A stretch of 64,000 nucleotides of DNA from an uncultured Carboxylicivirga sp. GTDB lineage: Bacteria > Bacteroidota > Bacteroidia > Bacteroidales > Marinilabiliaceae. Below, piece after piece: positions 18,767-27,969 of this stretch (within the stretch, counting starts at the first letter, position 1; each line of letters starts with the position of its first letter). Under the pieces are notes generated by a model. It made no database searches. It saw only the letters and a program-made list of their open reading frames with translations, and was not told where the DNA came from. The DNA is taken from positions 248,001 to 312,000 of the forward strand of contig CANLLN010000002.1 in assembly GCA_947491945.1 (NCBI GenBank). The letters are read 5' to 3'. Both the position numbers and the translations under genes were made by a program.

Positions 18767-18774
18767 TATCTTTG
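18767..18774 (+). promoter_or_regulatory. Candidate Bacteroidota -7 box of guaC
   Basis: TATCTTTG matches TAnnTTTG exactly, 26 bases before the guaC ATG. A possible -33 element (TTG at 18741-18743) is 23 bases away, slightly too far. The -7 box alone is convincing. Confidence 0.45.
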
Positions 18775-18800
18775 GCTGTAATCAAAAAAGCATTTGAGAA

Positions 18801-19841
18801 ATGAGAGTAGAATACGACATTAAGTTGGGATTCAAAGACGTCATGTTCAGGCCGAAAAGATCGACCCTGAAAAGTCGCTCACAAGTGAAGCTACAGCGCA
18901 ATTTTAAGTTTTTGCACACAAGCATTGAATGGACAGGTGTACCCATAATGGCCGCCAATATGGATACGGTAGGCACCTTTGAAATGGCGCTTAAGCTGGC
19001 CGAAAAAGAGCTGTTCACCGCCATTCATAAGCACTACACACTGGAAGAATGGAATACTTTCTTAGCCTCGGCTCCTGCCGGCATCGAAAACTACATTGCC
19101 GTGAGTACCGGTACGGGAGAACAAGACCTTGATAAGGTAGCGCAGATATTTAAAACCAACCCTCATCTTAAATTTATCTGTATTGATGTGGCCAACGGCT
19201 ACTCGGAGCATTTTGTTGCCTTTGTTAAAAAAGCCCGCTCCCTGTTTCCCGATAAGGTTATTATGGCCGGCAACGTGGTAACAGGCGAAATGGTAGAAGA
19301 GCTCTTGCTGGCCGGTGCCGATATTATTAAGGTAGGCATAGGACCGGGATCGGTTTGTACTACACGCGTAAAAACAGGGGTAGGCTACCCACAGCTATCT
19401 GCCATTATTGAATGTGCCGATGCTGCTCACGGACTGGGCGGTCAGATTATTAGTGATGGCGGTTGCGCCGTGCCCGGTGATGTATCCAAGGCCTTTGGTG
19501 CCGGTGCCGACTTTGTGATGCTGGGTGGTATGTTGGCCGGTCATGATGAAAGCGGCGGTAACGTAGTGGAAAAAGATGGTAAACAATACAAGCAGTTTTA
19601 TGGTATGAGCTCGGCAACAGCCATGGACAAACATGCCGGTGGCGTTGCCGAATACCGTGCCAGCGAAGGCAAAACGGTGGAAGTAGCCTACCGCGGCCCC
19701 GTAGAAAACACCCTTCAGGATATTCTGGGTGGCGTACGAAGCACCTGCACCTATGTGGGCGCTGCGCAGCTTAAAGAATTATCAAAAAGAACTACCTTTA
19801 TTCGTGTAGCCGAACAGGAAAACCGCGTTTATACGAAATAG
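18801..19841 (+). CDS. guaC: GMP reductase
   Basis: GuaC reduces GMP to IMP with NADPH, linking guanine and adenine nucleotide pools. The 346-residue TIM barrel belongs to the IMPDH/GMP reductase family. Catalytic Cys186 lies in [20 protein letters not shown], the same position as in the E. coli enzyme. The phosphate-binding loop is [20 protein letters not shown] and the flap has [15 protein letters not shown]. There is no CBS insertion and the N-terminus ([17 protein letters not shown]) is of the GMP reductase type, which separates it from IMP dehydrogenase. It stands alone between a promoter and a strong terminator. Confidence 0.93.
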   Translation: MRVEYDIKLGFKDVMFRPKRSTLKSRSQVKLQRNFKFLHTSIEWTGVPIMAANMDTVGTFEMALKLAEKELFTAIHKHYTLEEWNTFLASAPAGIENYIAVSTGTGEQDLDKVAQIFKTNPHLKFICIDVANGYSEHFVAFVKKARSLFPDKVIMAGNVVTGEMVEELLLAGADIIKVGIGPGSVCTTRVKTGVGYPQLSAIIECADAAHGLGGQIISDGGCAVPGDVSKAFGAGADFVMLGGMLAGHDESGGNVVEKDGKQYKQFYGMSSATAMDKHAGGVAEYRASEGKTVEVAYRGPVENTLQDILGGVRSTCTYVGAAQLKELSKRTTFIRVAEQENRVYTK

Positions 19842-19870
19842 CAAGAAATCAATAAAAGGGTATATAATAA

Positions 19871-19906
19871 GCGCCTGCTTCGAATCACGAGGCAGGCGCT
19901 TTATTT
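19871..19906 (+). terminator. Rho-independent terminator of guaC
   Basis: GCGCCTGCTTCG (19871-19882) pairs with CGAGGCAGGCGC (19888-19899), a 12-base-pair stem with one G-T pair and a 5-base loop, followed by TTTATTTATT. Confidence 0.88.
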
Positions 19907-20003
19907 ATTGAGGACTCCAACTTTCCCAGAGTTTTAAACTTTTGTAAAGCGCATGGCGCAGGACGTTAAGATTTTGAAATCCGCACTTCTTCATTAACTA
20001 CTT

Positions 20004-21122
20004 CTATCCTACCATGTATTTAGAGTAAGGCATGTACGACAGAATCCTGACTACTCCATAGGATGCGATAGAGATCAATACGGCCACAACTAACTGTTCT
20101 ACGCCCGGATGCAGCATCAATACGTCTTTTAGCAAGGCACTTAACCACAAGCATAAAATATAATGCACCAGAAATATACCGTAACTTTTAATGGATAGGT
20201 GGGCAAACACTTTCCGCATCGTTTCAGGAATGTGTAGTTTTTGCACCATTATAAAAACACCTGTGGTCATCATCACCACATTGGGAGCCAAATAACTGAT
20301 ATTGAATTCTATTAACTTCCAATCTTCAACACCGTGGCTGGCCAGCTTATGCAAAAAAGCATTTTGATCGGCAATAAAACCCACATAAGTTAAACCTGCA
20401 CCAGCCGCATAAAGCAACAATCCCATGCCTATGGAATAAATGGTGTTCAAACGATTGTAATGATGCAAGAAGTAACCCAGTATGATATACCCCAGATAAC
20501 CTCCAAAATAATAAAGCATACCAAAACTATTCCAGTCGCACTCGCCATGGATCTGAGGGAAAACCAGGCGCAAATAAGGAAAAAACAAGGTAGCAACCCA
20601 GGCTGCTAAATAAAATAACAAAGCCTTTTTTGAAGCGGTTTTCAGCCAGGGCGAAATGACAGGCATAAACAGGTAGAGGCCCAATATGATGTAGATGAAC
20701 CAGAAATGCACATTACTACCGGTAAAATTCAACGGTATCATCAGCAGGTTATATAAATACACATTCATTCCCCCATCGGTTAAAGCATTAGTAGGGCCAC
20801 CAAAAGCTAACTTATTGGGTACCGGTAGAAACACATAAATAATCGACCAAAATAAGAACGGGATCACCACCCTTACAAAACGACGTTTAAAAAATGTTTG
20901 ATTATCTGTTTTAATTGGTAACAATAAAATAGATGACATGATAATGAATAAGGGAACGGAAGCACGCAGAAGGACAGCATATAATGAGTTTGCTGTGCGA
21001 AATGTTAAGGTGCTTGCTTCATAAAGATAAGCATCCCCGGCATGAACCATAATCACCATAAAAGTGGCCAGTACACGTAAGACATCGAGGTAAGCGATGC
21101 GTTTGTTTTTTGTTTCTTGCAT
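20004..21122 (-). CDS. Acyltransferase family 3 membrane protein (OafA-like)
   Basis: The 372-residue protein is an integral-membrane acyltransferase with about ten hydrophobic helices and no extra domains. The N-terminal signature is RIAYLDVLRVLATFMVIMVH, where the His is the expected catalytic residue. Family members transfer acetyl or other acyl groups to surface sugars, LPS or small molecules. Here the gene stands alone, convergent with guaC and divergent from the amidotransferase, so no substrate can be inferred. A TAATTTTG box at 21224-21217 and TATCTTTA at 21142-21135 on the minus strand are possible -7 elements, without good -33 partners. Confidence 0.85.
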   Translation of the reverse strand: MQETKNKRIAYLDVLRVLATFMVIMVHAGDAYLYEASTLTFRTANSLYAVLLRASVPLFIIMSSILLLPIKTDNQTFFKRRFVRVVIPFLFWSIIYVFLPVPNKLAFGGPTNALTDGGMNVYLYNLLMIPLNFTGSNVHFWFIYIILGLYLFMPVISPWLKTASKKALLFYLAAWVATLFFPYLRLVFPQIHGECDWNSFGMLYYFGGYLGYIILGYFLHHYNRLNTIYSIGMGLLLYAAGAGLTYVGFIADQNAFLHKLASHGVEDWKLIEFNISYLAPNVVMMTTGVFIMVQKLHIPETMRKVFAHLSIKSYGIFLVHYILCLWLSALLKDVLMLHPGVEQLVVAVLISIASYGVVRILSYMPYSKYMVG

Positions 21123-21415
21123 TCGTTAAATAATTAAAGATATACTTCTGCTACGATCATAAATCCGAATCAGTTGCAGTCAGCGGTAGGGTTTGATATT
21201 GGAAGGTCAAAACTAGCAAAATTATATTTAACACTCAGTTAAATACTTATCATCGGCATACGAGTGCGCGGGCATAGTTGGCCTGTAAATAATCATCATC
21301 GGGTGCAAAAAGAACTCCCCCACAGCTCGCATCTTATGGTTTTTTGACGTATTTTTCATACGCAATATTTTGCAGTATTTACAACTTATGTTATACCTAT
21401 TATGCAATTAGTAAA

Positions 21416-21994
21416 ATGCTGTTAATCATCGACAACCAAAGTGCGTTTATCAAAAAATTTAAGCGCCAGTTTCTTGCCGAGCAGGACTTTGACTATATCT
21501 TTTTTGATCATAACCAACCCATCACTTTATCGGCCAAAACAAAAATTAAGGGCATTATTTTATCAGGTGGTAAGGGTAACCCCTACGAACCACTCAACCT
21601 TACAAGTAATTATGTGGCCTTAATGAATTTTGATGTGCCCATTTTAGGCTTTTGCCTGGGACACGAAATACTCGCCGTAAGCTACTGTGGGCGAATAAAA
21701 AAGCTGCCGGAATACCATGGCAAAAAGGAACTGATCAGTATCAGTAAGCCTGAGGATCCCATATTTCAGGGATTGAATAAAACGGAAGTATCATTAGTTA
21801 AACGTCATGCTTTCCATGTATCGGAGATACCTGCGTCCTTTGAGAGCCTGGCCCAGTCCGACACATGCAGGAACGAAATCATCAGGCACAAATCAAAACC
21901 TATCTATGGCTTTCAATCGCACCCTGAAGTTTCAGGCGAAGACGGACTGCTTATGGTGAAGAATTTTCTAAAAATATGTAAGATCGAAGTATGA
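21416..21994 (+). CDS. Class I glutamine amidotransferase (GuaA N-domain-like)
   Basis: I place the start at the ATG at 21416; the frame opens earlier at a TTG, but the domain begins at MLLIIDNQSAF. The 192-residue protein is a stand-alone class I amidotransferase domain. The nucleophile is Cys80 in LGFCLGHEILAVSYCG, and His169 and Glu171 are in GFQSHPEVSGEDG, so the triad is complete. It resembles the glutaminase part of GMP synthetase (archaeal GuaA subunit A type), but no synthetase domain is nearby. The next gene on the strand, 99 bases on, is an ATP-grasp ligase with an M20-like domain, so ammonia or a deamidated or gamma-glutamyl group might be passed between them. That partnership is inference. 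Confidence 0.82.
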   Translation: MLLIIDNQSAFIKKFKRQFLAEQDFDYIFFDHNQPITLSAKTKIKGIILSGGKGNPYEPLNLTSNYVALMNFDVPILGFCLGHEILAVSYCGRIKKLPEYHGKKELISISKPEDPIFQGLNKTEVSLVKRHAFHVSEIPASFESLAQSDTCRNEIIRHKSKPIYGFQSHPEVSGEDGLLMVKNFLKICKIEV

Positions 21995-22093
21995 AACATA
22001 CCCTGCAAATTTGATTATCCATATTGAATCGCAAGCGGAAGATCAGATCTACCAGGGAGTTCCATCAAATCGTTGAAAAATAAAATTAAACAA

Positions 22094-24241
22094 ATGAAAA
22101 TAGCATTAATATACAACAAAGATATTAGCGGGGTGATCAACACCTTTGGCATGCAGAATAAGGAGTTTTATAATGAAAAGACTGTCAAAAAAGTAGCCGA
22201 CAGCCTGGAACAGGCCGGACACAACGTGGCAGTGCTGGATGGCAACAAGCAAATTATTGAACGACTGGAAAATTTTATGCCCCGTGTGAATGAAGGCGAG
22301 CAAATGGGAATGGTGTTTAATATGGCTTACGGTATACAGGGCGAATCGCGCTACACTCACATCCCCAGCATGCTTGAGATGCTGGGTCTGCCTTACGTGG
22401 GCTCATCACCTTCGGGTCATGCCCTGGCACTCGATAAGGTGCTAACCAAAGTAATTTGGAAAAATAACAACCTGCCCACACCGGACTTTTGGGTTTTTAA
22501 CAGTCACAGCGAAGATTTATCGTCGGTAAAATACCCTGTGATCGTAAAGCCCAAGATGGAAAGCGTTTCTTTCGGACTAAAGGTAGTGTACAATGAAGAG
22601 GATCTGAAAGAAGCCATTCACTTCATCGTTACAGAATTTGAGCAGCAAGCGCTGGTGGAACAATTTATACGCGGCCGTGAATTTTGTGTAGGCCTCATTG
22701 GTAACTCACCGGTGGAGGCATTCCCGGTGCTGGAAATTGACCTGGAGGGCGATCCGGATGCCATACAAACGGTAGATGATAAAAAGCATCAGCCCAAGCG
22801 TAAGGTATGCCCTGCTCACCTACCCGAGGAGCTGGCTGAAAAAATGCAGAAATTGAGCATCGATGCCTTTAAAGCACTCAACCTACGCGACTTTGCCCGG
22901 GTAGATATCCGCTTGGACGTAGAAGGTAATATTTACTTACTGGAAATCAATTCTATGGCCAGCCTTGGCGAGTCGGGCTCCTACCCCACAGCGGCACGCG
23001 TGGCTGGTTATAACTTCGAAAGCCTGGTAAATAAGATGCTGGATGTGGCCTCGGTACGCTATTTTACCAACTCATTAATACCCAACCACTCAAAGGCGAA
23101 TACCAAAGCCAACCAAACGGCGCGCCTACGTACATTTATTAAAACAAGGCAACAACGTACCGAGCGCCTGCTTCAAAAGCTGGTTGACACAGATACTCAC
23201 GTACGCAATGTGGAAGGTGTTAACTATTGCAGTGGGCTGATAAGTTCTGAGCTGAGCCAACTGGGCTTCACACAGGAAATATACCCCCAATTGGAAGTGG
23301 GTAACATCCTGTATTTCTCCAACGCCTTTGGGCAGGCCGTAGATTATCTGATTGTGCAGCCGATGGACAACCGTATTAAGCTGGCCCAGCACGAGAATTA
23401 CCATGAGCAGGAGCAATACCTCGAGGGTACCGGCGTGTGGGAAAATAAAGGCGGCATCGCCATTCTTATCAGTGCTTTGCAAGCCCTTAAATTCTCACGC
23501 CACTTAAAAAAACTGAACATCGGCATCCTGCTGGTCACCGATAATGCCATCGACGGACGTTACTCCAAGGCTATCATACAGCAGAAAGCAGCTCATGCAC
23601 AGTCCGTCATTTCCCTTAGCGGCTCTTCTAAAAACGGTGGTCTTATCCTGTCGCGCTCCGGATCGGCCATGTATCGTCTGGAGATGAAGATGCTGAAAAA
23701 AAACGACCCGGAAAATGTATCCCTAACTGCCATGAACTTTAATAAAACACTGGCGGCTATTGCGGATATATCGCAGAATGATAAAAATAACATAATTGCA
23801 CCCTACGATATTCAGTTTAAGAGCAATATTTTTAAGAAATACGCTTATGGAACGGCCGGCATCAGTGTTCGTTATAACACCCCGGAAATACTTGATGAAA
23901 TTGAAAAGAAACTAACGCGAATTGTATCGCTTCAGAAACGCAGTAAAATCTATCAGGTAAAGTTAGAAGGCGGTGTAAAACGCCCGGCTCTGGCAACATC
24001 CGATAAAACCAAACAATTGTACAACGACATCAGTCATCTGGCCAAACAAATTGATGTGCGCATCAGCAAGGAGCACCGTTGGAGCTCGGCCGATATTTGT
24101 CACATTAATAAGGAAATGCCCATTATTGACGGTCTGGGCCCCGTGGGTGAATACCTGCCGTCTGACAACGAACGCATCATACGGCACAGCCTTATTGAGA
24201 GGGCATTGTTAGTGGCCCTATTGCTTAAGGATAAAAAGTAA
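22094..24241 (+). CDS. D-Ala-D-Ala-ligase-like ATP-grasp protein fused to a catalytically degenerate M20 peptidase-like domain
   Basis: With the ATG at 22094 as start (a TTG lies 21 bases earlier) the protein has 715 residues. Residues 1-330 are a Ddl-like ATP-grasp ligase: VIVKPKMESVSFGLKVV, LVEQFIRGREFCVG, ARVDIRLDVEGNIYLLEINS. The tail of the last motif, MASLGESGSY, differs from the MPG..S of true Ddl. After a basic linker, residues 365-712 follow an M20 metallopeptidase fold, but each metal-site motif is altered. PMDN (423-426) replaces the usual H-x-D, GVWENKGG has Glu450 for Asp, TDNA (482-485) replaces DEE, and GPVGEYL (682-688) lacks the final His. The second half is thus probably a binding domain rather than a peptidase. 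The product may be an amino-acid or peptide ligase; the substrate is unknown. Confidence 0.8.
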   Translation: MKIALIYNKDISGVINTFGMQNKEFYNEKTVKKVADSLEQAGHNVAVLDGNKQIIERLENFMPRVNEGEQMGMVFNMAYGIQGESRYTHIPSMLEMLGLPYVGSSPSGHALALDKVLTKVIWKNNNLPTPDFWVFNSHSEDLSSVKYPVIVKPKMESVSFGLKVVYNEEDLKEAIHFIVTEFEQQALVEQFIRGREFCVGLIGNSPVEAFPVLEIDLEGDPDAIQTVDDKKHQPKRKVCPAHLPEELAEKMQKLSIDAFKALNLRDFARVDIRLDVEGNIYLLEINSMASLGESGSYPTAARVAGYNFESLVNKMLDVASVRYFTNSLIPNHSKANTKANQTARLRTFIKTRQQRTERLLQKLVDTDTHVRNVEGVNYCSGLISSELSQLGFTQEIYPQLEVGNILYFSNAFGQAVDYLIVQPMDNRIKLAQHENYHEQEQYLEGTGVWENKGGIAILISALQALKFSRHLKKLNIGILLVTDNAIDGRYSKAIIQQKAAHAQSVISLSGSSKNGGLILSRSGSAMYRLEMKMLKKNDPENVSLTAMNFNKTLAAIADISQNDKNNIIAPYDIQFKSNIFKKYAYGTAGISVRYNTPEILDEIEKKLTRIVSLQKRSKIYQVKLEGGVKRPALATSDKTKQLYNDISHLAKQIDVRISKEHRWSSADICHINKEMPIIDGLGPVGEYLPSDNERIIRHSLIERALLVALLLKDKK

Positions 24242-24248
24242 TTCCATG

Positions 24249-24295
24249 CCGGACGAGCTAAAATACAAAACAATTTAAAGCTCGTCCGGATTTAA
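24249..24295. terminator. Bidirectional terminator between convergent genes
   Basis: CCGGACGAGCT (24249-24259) pairs perfectly with AGCTCGTCCGG (24279-24289), an 11-base stem with a 19-base AT-rich loop, between the stop codons of the ligase gene (+) and the lipoprotein gene (-). Confidence 0.8.
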
Positions 24296-24305
24296 TCATA
24301 GTTGG

Positions 24306-25178
24306 CTATAAATCCTCATAGTTGGCAATTACAAGTTTGCGCATGGCCTCCCCTTCCTCCAGGCGATAGGTAATCTGACGCGTGCCACCAGTGGGCAGTG
24401 CATTAGCATCATCCGGCAGATAAACAGGAAAACGTCGCTTCAACACATTCTCTTCCACAACAAACTCATCGTGCCCCATGTAACCTTCGGCTGCAGGATG
24501 ATCGACGATGGGCGCCACATAAACCTGACTCATAGATCGAAGATTATTCACCGAAAAAGCCAATAGCTCACCATAGCTACCACTGCCATCTGATTGTGTG
24601 ATGATCAATAATTCGGGTGAGTTATCACTATTCAGATCCGCCAGCAAGGCATCGATCACCCGATAACCCATGATATCAAACGATTCGTTATAATCCCTTG
24701 CCGCTAAGCCTTGCGTACGTACCACCAGCCGATGATGATAGTCCGCTTTTGTAGCCTCAAGATGAAATTCGATGTCCTCCTTGTGAAGTGACTGTTTAAA
24801 ACTGACTGCACCACCTTTCTGCTCAACACGTTGACCTTTTAGAATGATATCCTCATCCTTCAAAAACATAAAACTGTCACCCTTAATCCAAAATGAATAG
24901 CCATCATCAGCGACATAGCGTTCGCCACTAGCTGTTTTAACGCGCTTCATGAGGTAAACCTCGCCATTGGTTTCCTCTTTTATAAGCACTTCATCGCTTC
25001 CTTTCCTAGTGAATTGAAATCGTCGACTCCCATCCCAAGTGGCATAATGCTGCTCTGAAGCATTACTATCGGTATTGTCCGTTGCAGCAGGCGCTTGCTG
25101 CTGCTTTTTACGATTTCCATTATAACCACAGGCACTCATCAAAACACTCATGGCCAACACAACTATTTTTATCATCAT
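24306..25178 (-). CDS. Lipoprotein with MliC-like and PliI-like lysozyme-inhibitor domains
   Basis: The 290-residue protein begins with a lipoprotein signal peptide ending LMSAC (Cys17). After a polar Gln/Asn/Asp-rich linker, residues about 45-115 resemble MliC, the C-type lysozyme inhibitor domain. It has an eight-strand pattern with FTRKGSDEVLIKEETNGEVY, DDGYSFWIKGD and ILKGQ. Residues about 120-290 resemble PliI, the inhibitor of invertebrate-type lysozyme, best seen in ADLNSDNSPELLIITQSDGS then GSYGELLAFS. Combining the two in one outer-membrane lipoprotein would protect peptidoglycan from animal lysozymes. Domain calls rest on motif resemblance, with MliC the less certain. Confidence 0.68.
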   Translation of the reverse strand: MMIKIVVLAMSVLMSACGYNGNRKKQQQAPAATDNTDSNASEQHYATWDGSRRFQFTRKGSDEVLIKEETNGEVYLMKRVKTASGERYVADDGYSFWIKGDSFMFLKDEDIILKGQRVEQKGGAVSFKQSLHKEDIEFHLEATKADYHHRLVVRTQGLAARDYNESFDIMGYRVIDALLADLNSDNSPELLIITQSDGSGSYGELLAFSVNNLRSMSQVYVAPIVDHPAAEGYMGHDEFVVEENVLKRRFPVYLPDDANALPTGGTRQITYRLEEGEAMRKLVIANYEDL

Positions 25179-25431
25179 TTTTAAATTATTTTTTGATTTG
25201 TTACGCGAGAGCAGCCCGGGAGAAAGGCTCTACCGTAAAAATACGATTTTCTCAATTAATTTAGAATTTCCTTCTTCATTGGCACAAGATAGAAAAACTT
25301 CTATACAAGGGCATTATACAATTTTCAGTAGAAACTGAATTAAAATAACGCCCAAGGCACGAAAAAAAACACAACTTTTACTCACGCTCCCCCGTAAAGA
25401 ACCCCATCATTTTTTTTAAAAACATATATAC

Positions 25432-26778
25432 ATGAAAAGAATTTTACCTTTGTTATTTTTATTAGCCTGTGTTGGCTTACAAGCAGCAGATCATGATCTG
25501 AAAATATCGCGATGGTTCCTACCACAGTCGGAAGGTCTGCTAAATGCCACCGAAAAAGTACGCTTTGAGATTGCGAACCTGGGAAGCGTTGATGCTGTAG
25601 GATTTAAGGTAGCCTACTCGCTGGATGGCGGTCAAACCTTTGTTGAAGAAGACTTTGCCACCACGGTACCGGCCGGTGAAAGCCGCGTGCATACTTTTGC
25701 TACACTGGGCGATTTCTCCACTGATGGAGCCACCTACGATGTCATCGGAAAAATTATTTACACCCCGGATCCGGAGACAAGCAATAACACCATTACGGTA
25801 GCCATAAAAAACAAAGTAGCTGGTGATGTGTGCGACGAGCCCATCGAACTGAACCTGACAGCCGGCATATCCTATACCGAAATGCGCGACATCAGCGTTT
25901 ACGACAATGACTACGGCTATTCATCTAACTTTAGCGCTCCCAACTACTTGCAGGACCGGGATGTTATTTATGCTTTCCAGACAACGGAGCAGTACTCCTA
26001 CCTGGATGTGGAGCTGGTTTCCAATTACATTGGTAATTTTGCACCAAAACCGGCCGTGCACGTTATCACAGCTTGCCCCAATGGTACATTTTCTACTGTG
26101 GGATACGGCACCGGCACCCACGATGTTTCAGTAAGCGATGCCTACCTGTATGCGGTGAAAACCTATTACATTGTGGTATCCAAATGGAACACCTATAACT
26201 TCACCTATGATCTGGACGTACGTCTATATCACCAAACCGATTTTAAGTCCTTTGGCTTTGCTGGCGTTGATGCAGAAGTGGCTATCGACTATACTACACA
26301 CAGTATCACGGCCACGGTACCTACCGGAACCGATCTGAGCGGCTTAACACCTGAATTCAGCATCCCGGCCTATGGCGAGGTAGTGGCCAACGCAAGCACT
26401 TTGGCAAGCGGCACACAGGCCTTTGACTTTAGCACTCCGCAAAGTTTTACGGTACGCAAATCGAGCACACATGAGGTAACGCAAGATTGGACCGTGTCGG
26501 TTAGTGAAGCAACACCCACAGGCCTGACTACAAATAATGCTGAAGCCTTTACCATATATCCGAATCCAGTCCGGTCAACACTTAATGTGCAGTTAAGTAA
26601 TACACTGCAAGCACAAGAAATTAAGTTGCTAAATGCAGCCGGCCGGGTGGTGCACAAGCAGAAATGCTCTGGAGTACAAAATATAAGCATAGCAGTGAAC
26701 CACCTATCAAAGGGCATTTACTTCGTCAGCCTTGAGGGAACAAACACAAGATCTCTTCAGAAGTTTATCAAACGCTAA
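25432..26778 (+). CDS. T9SS-sorted surface protein with Ig-like and DUF5018-like domains
   Basis: The 448-residue protein has a signal peptide (about 1-19, ending LQAAD). A CARDB-like Ig domain follows (about 20-125, FEIANLGSVDAVGFKVAYSL), then a central beta-sandwich (about 130-265, CDEPIELNLTAGISYTE) that may bind carbohydrate. A DUF5018-like domain (about 270-365, DYTTHSITATVPTGTDLSGL) precedes a C-terminal type A sorting domain (IYPNPVRSTLNVQLSN, ending QKFIKR). There are no visible catalytic residues. It stands alone, divergent from the lysozyme-inhibitor lipoprotein. It is probably an adhesive or binding protein of the cell surface. Confidence 0.8.
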   Translation: MKRILPLLFLLACVGLQAADHDLKISRWFLPQSEGLLNATEKVRFEIANLGSVDAVGFKVAYSLDGGQTFVEEDFATTVPAGESRVHTFATLGDFSTDGATYDVIGKIIYTPDPETSNNTITVAIKNKVAGDVCDEPIELNLTAGISYTEMRDISVYDNDYGYSSNFSAPNYLQDRDVIYAFQTTEQYSYLDVELVSNYIGNFAPKPAVHVITACPNGTFSTVGYGTGTHDVSVSDAYLYAVKTYYIVVSKWNTYNFTYDLDVRLYHQTDFKSFGFAGVDAEVAIDYTTHSITATVPTGTDLSGLTPEFSIPAYGEVVANASTLASGTQAFDFSTPQSFTVRKSSTHEVTQDWTVSVSEATPTGLTTNNAEAFTIYPNPVRSTLNVQLSNTLQAQEIKLLNAAGRVVHKQKCSGVQNISIAVNHLSKGIYFVSLEGTNTRSLQKFIKR

Positions 26779-26861
26779 AGAACCTAAGCGCCAGAGTGGT
26801 CAATAAATAACTTGTGACCTATTAATTCACAAAAGTACTATTCATGCTGGGTAATCAGCCT

Positions 26862-26893
26862 CCAGACCCGGATCGTAATTCGGGTCTGGCTTA
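26862..26893. terminator. Terminator between convergent T9SS and mscS genes
   Basis: CCAGACCCG (26862-26870) pairs with CGGGTCTGG (26881-26889) around a 10-base loop. It ends 2 bases before the mscS stop codon, which itself falls in the following CTTATT. Confidence 0.75.
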
Positions 26894-27832
26894 TTCCCCT
26901 TGGGGAGAATGAATTGTATTCTTTTCCGGCTTAAAACTTATGCGCGTTTGCGGCAGACTAAGCGGATATTTATCGCGAATAAAGGCAATGAGCTGTTCAC
27001 GCACATACACTCTCAGATCCCAGGCGGTGGGCGAATTTTTGGCACTTACCAGCACCCTTATTTCCATGTAGTTCTCCTTTGAGTCGGTAACCTGAACCAC
27101 CTTTACCTTGCCATCCCACAGTTCACAATTCTCCAAGATCCGATCCAGCTCGTGGCGCAAAGCATCCACCGGCAGGCTATAGTCGGCATACAGAAAAACT
27201 GAGCCTATAATATCAGCATTACTGCGGGTCCAGTTCTGAAACGGCTTTTCTAAAAAATAGGTAGAAGGAAGAACTAAACGACGCTTATCCCATAAACGAA
27301 TAACAATGTAGGTAAGATTTATTTCCTCAATCCATCCCCACTCATTTTCAACCACTACGGCATCATCAATGCGAAAAGGCTGGGTGATGGCAATTTGAAT
27401 ACCTGCCAAGATCGCACCCACAATTTTCTGTGCCGACAAACCCACAATAATACCCACCACACCGGCCGAGGCAAAAATACCGATCCCAATTTCCCGAATG
27501 CTGTCAATAGACATCATAATCGCCGCCATAGCAGTGATGATAATGATAAAAACAATGACCTTCTCCAATAAGTTAATCTGCGTGTGCAGCTTACGCGACT
27601 TCAGATTATCTTCGCGCGTGATATCGAATTTGCGCAATAGCATCTTTTTCAACAGACCGATGCTTTCGATAAGCAACCAGGCCACACAGGCAATCATCAA
27701 CATCTTATTGAGGGGCACCCTTTCGGTAACTCCCCACATAAAATCTGACGCATCGAACTGAAAAAATGCCTGATAAGAAGCAAGAAATATCAATAATAAA
27801 ACACTAAAGCTTAGGCGGAAAATTTTACTCAT
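26891..27832 (-). CDS. Small-conductance mechanosensitive channel (MscS family)
   Basis: The 313-residue protein would release solutes on hypo-osmotic shock. Hydrophobic helices lie at about 5-25, 40-60 and 90-110. The pore-lining helix and gate follow (about 115-145, IGIGIFASAGVVGIIVGLSA then QKIVGAILAGIQIA). The beta domain shows FRIDDAVVVENEWGWIEEI and VLPSTYFLEKPFQNWTRSNA. The size and layout are typical of short MscS homologues. It is divergent from mnmH, sharing a 135-base intergenic region that holds promoter elements for both. Confidence 0.9.
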   Translation of the reverse strand: MSKIFRLSFSVLLLIFLASYQAFFQFDASDFMWGVTERVPLNKMLMIACVAWLLIESIGLLKKMLLRKFDITREDNLKSRKLHTQINLLEKVIVFIIIITAMAAIMMSIDSIREIGIGIFASAGVVGIIVGLSAQKIVGAILAGIQIAITQPFRIDDAVVVENEWGWIEEINLTYIVIRLWDKRRLVLPSTYFLEKPFQNWTRSNADIIGSVFLYADYSLPVDALRHELDRILENCELWDGKVKVVQVTDSKENYMEIRVLVSAKNSPTAWDLRVYVREQLIAFIRDKYPLSLPQTRISFKPEKNTIHSPQGE

Positions 27833-27888
27833 AAACGCTTAGTTGAATTGATTTAACCCTTTAATACATCCTTTTGCCGGGTGAAAAT

Positions 27889-27919
27889 TAAAGATAAACA
27901 AAACAGACGATGATGCAAA
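27889..27919 (-). promoter_or_regulatory. Promoter of mscS
   Basis: On the minus strand TTTG (27919-27916), 19 bases, then TATCTTTA (27896-27889) match the Bacteroidota -33/-7 consensus with one mismatch. The start would fall about 50 bases before the mscS ATG. Confidence 0.55.
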
Positions 27920-27969
27920 AATGCAGGATGCCGCCCTGCTGTTCAACAATATCACTACCTTTGCATCAT
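27910..27969. repeat. Inverted repeat spanning the mscS/mnmH divergent promoters
   Basis: ATGATGCAAA (27910-27919) and TTTGCATCAT (27960-27969) are perfect 10-base arms whose centres are 50 bases apart. The left arm contains the mscS -33 TTTG. The right arm contains the TTTG of TACCTTTG (27956-27963), a possible mnmH -7 box, and two bases of the mnmH ATG. Between them GCAGG (27923-27927) and CCTGC (27935-27939) form a smaller hairpin. Confidence 0.6.

Noticed and set aside
22094-24241. Standard D-Ala-D-Ala ligase (ddl)
   Set aside because: The substrate-side motif differs, the protein is twice as long, and the gene is not in a cell-wall cluster.
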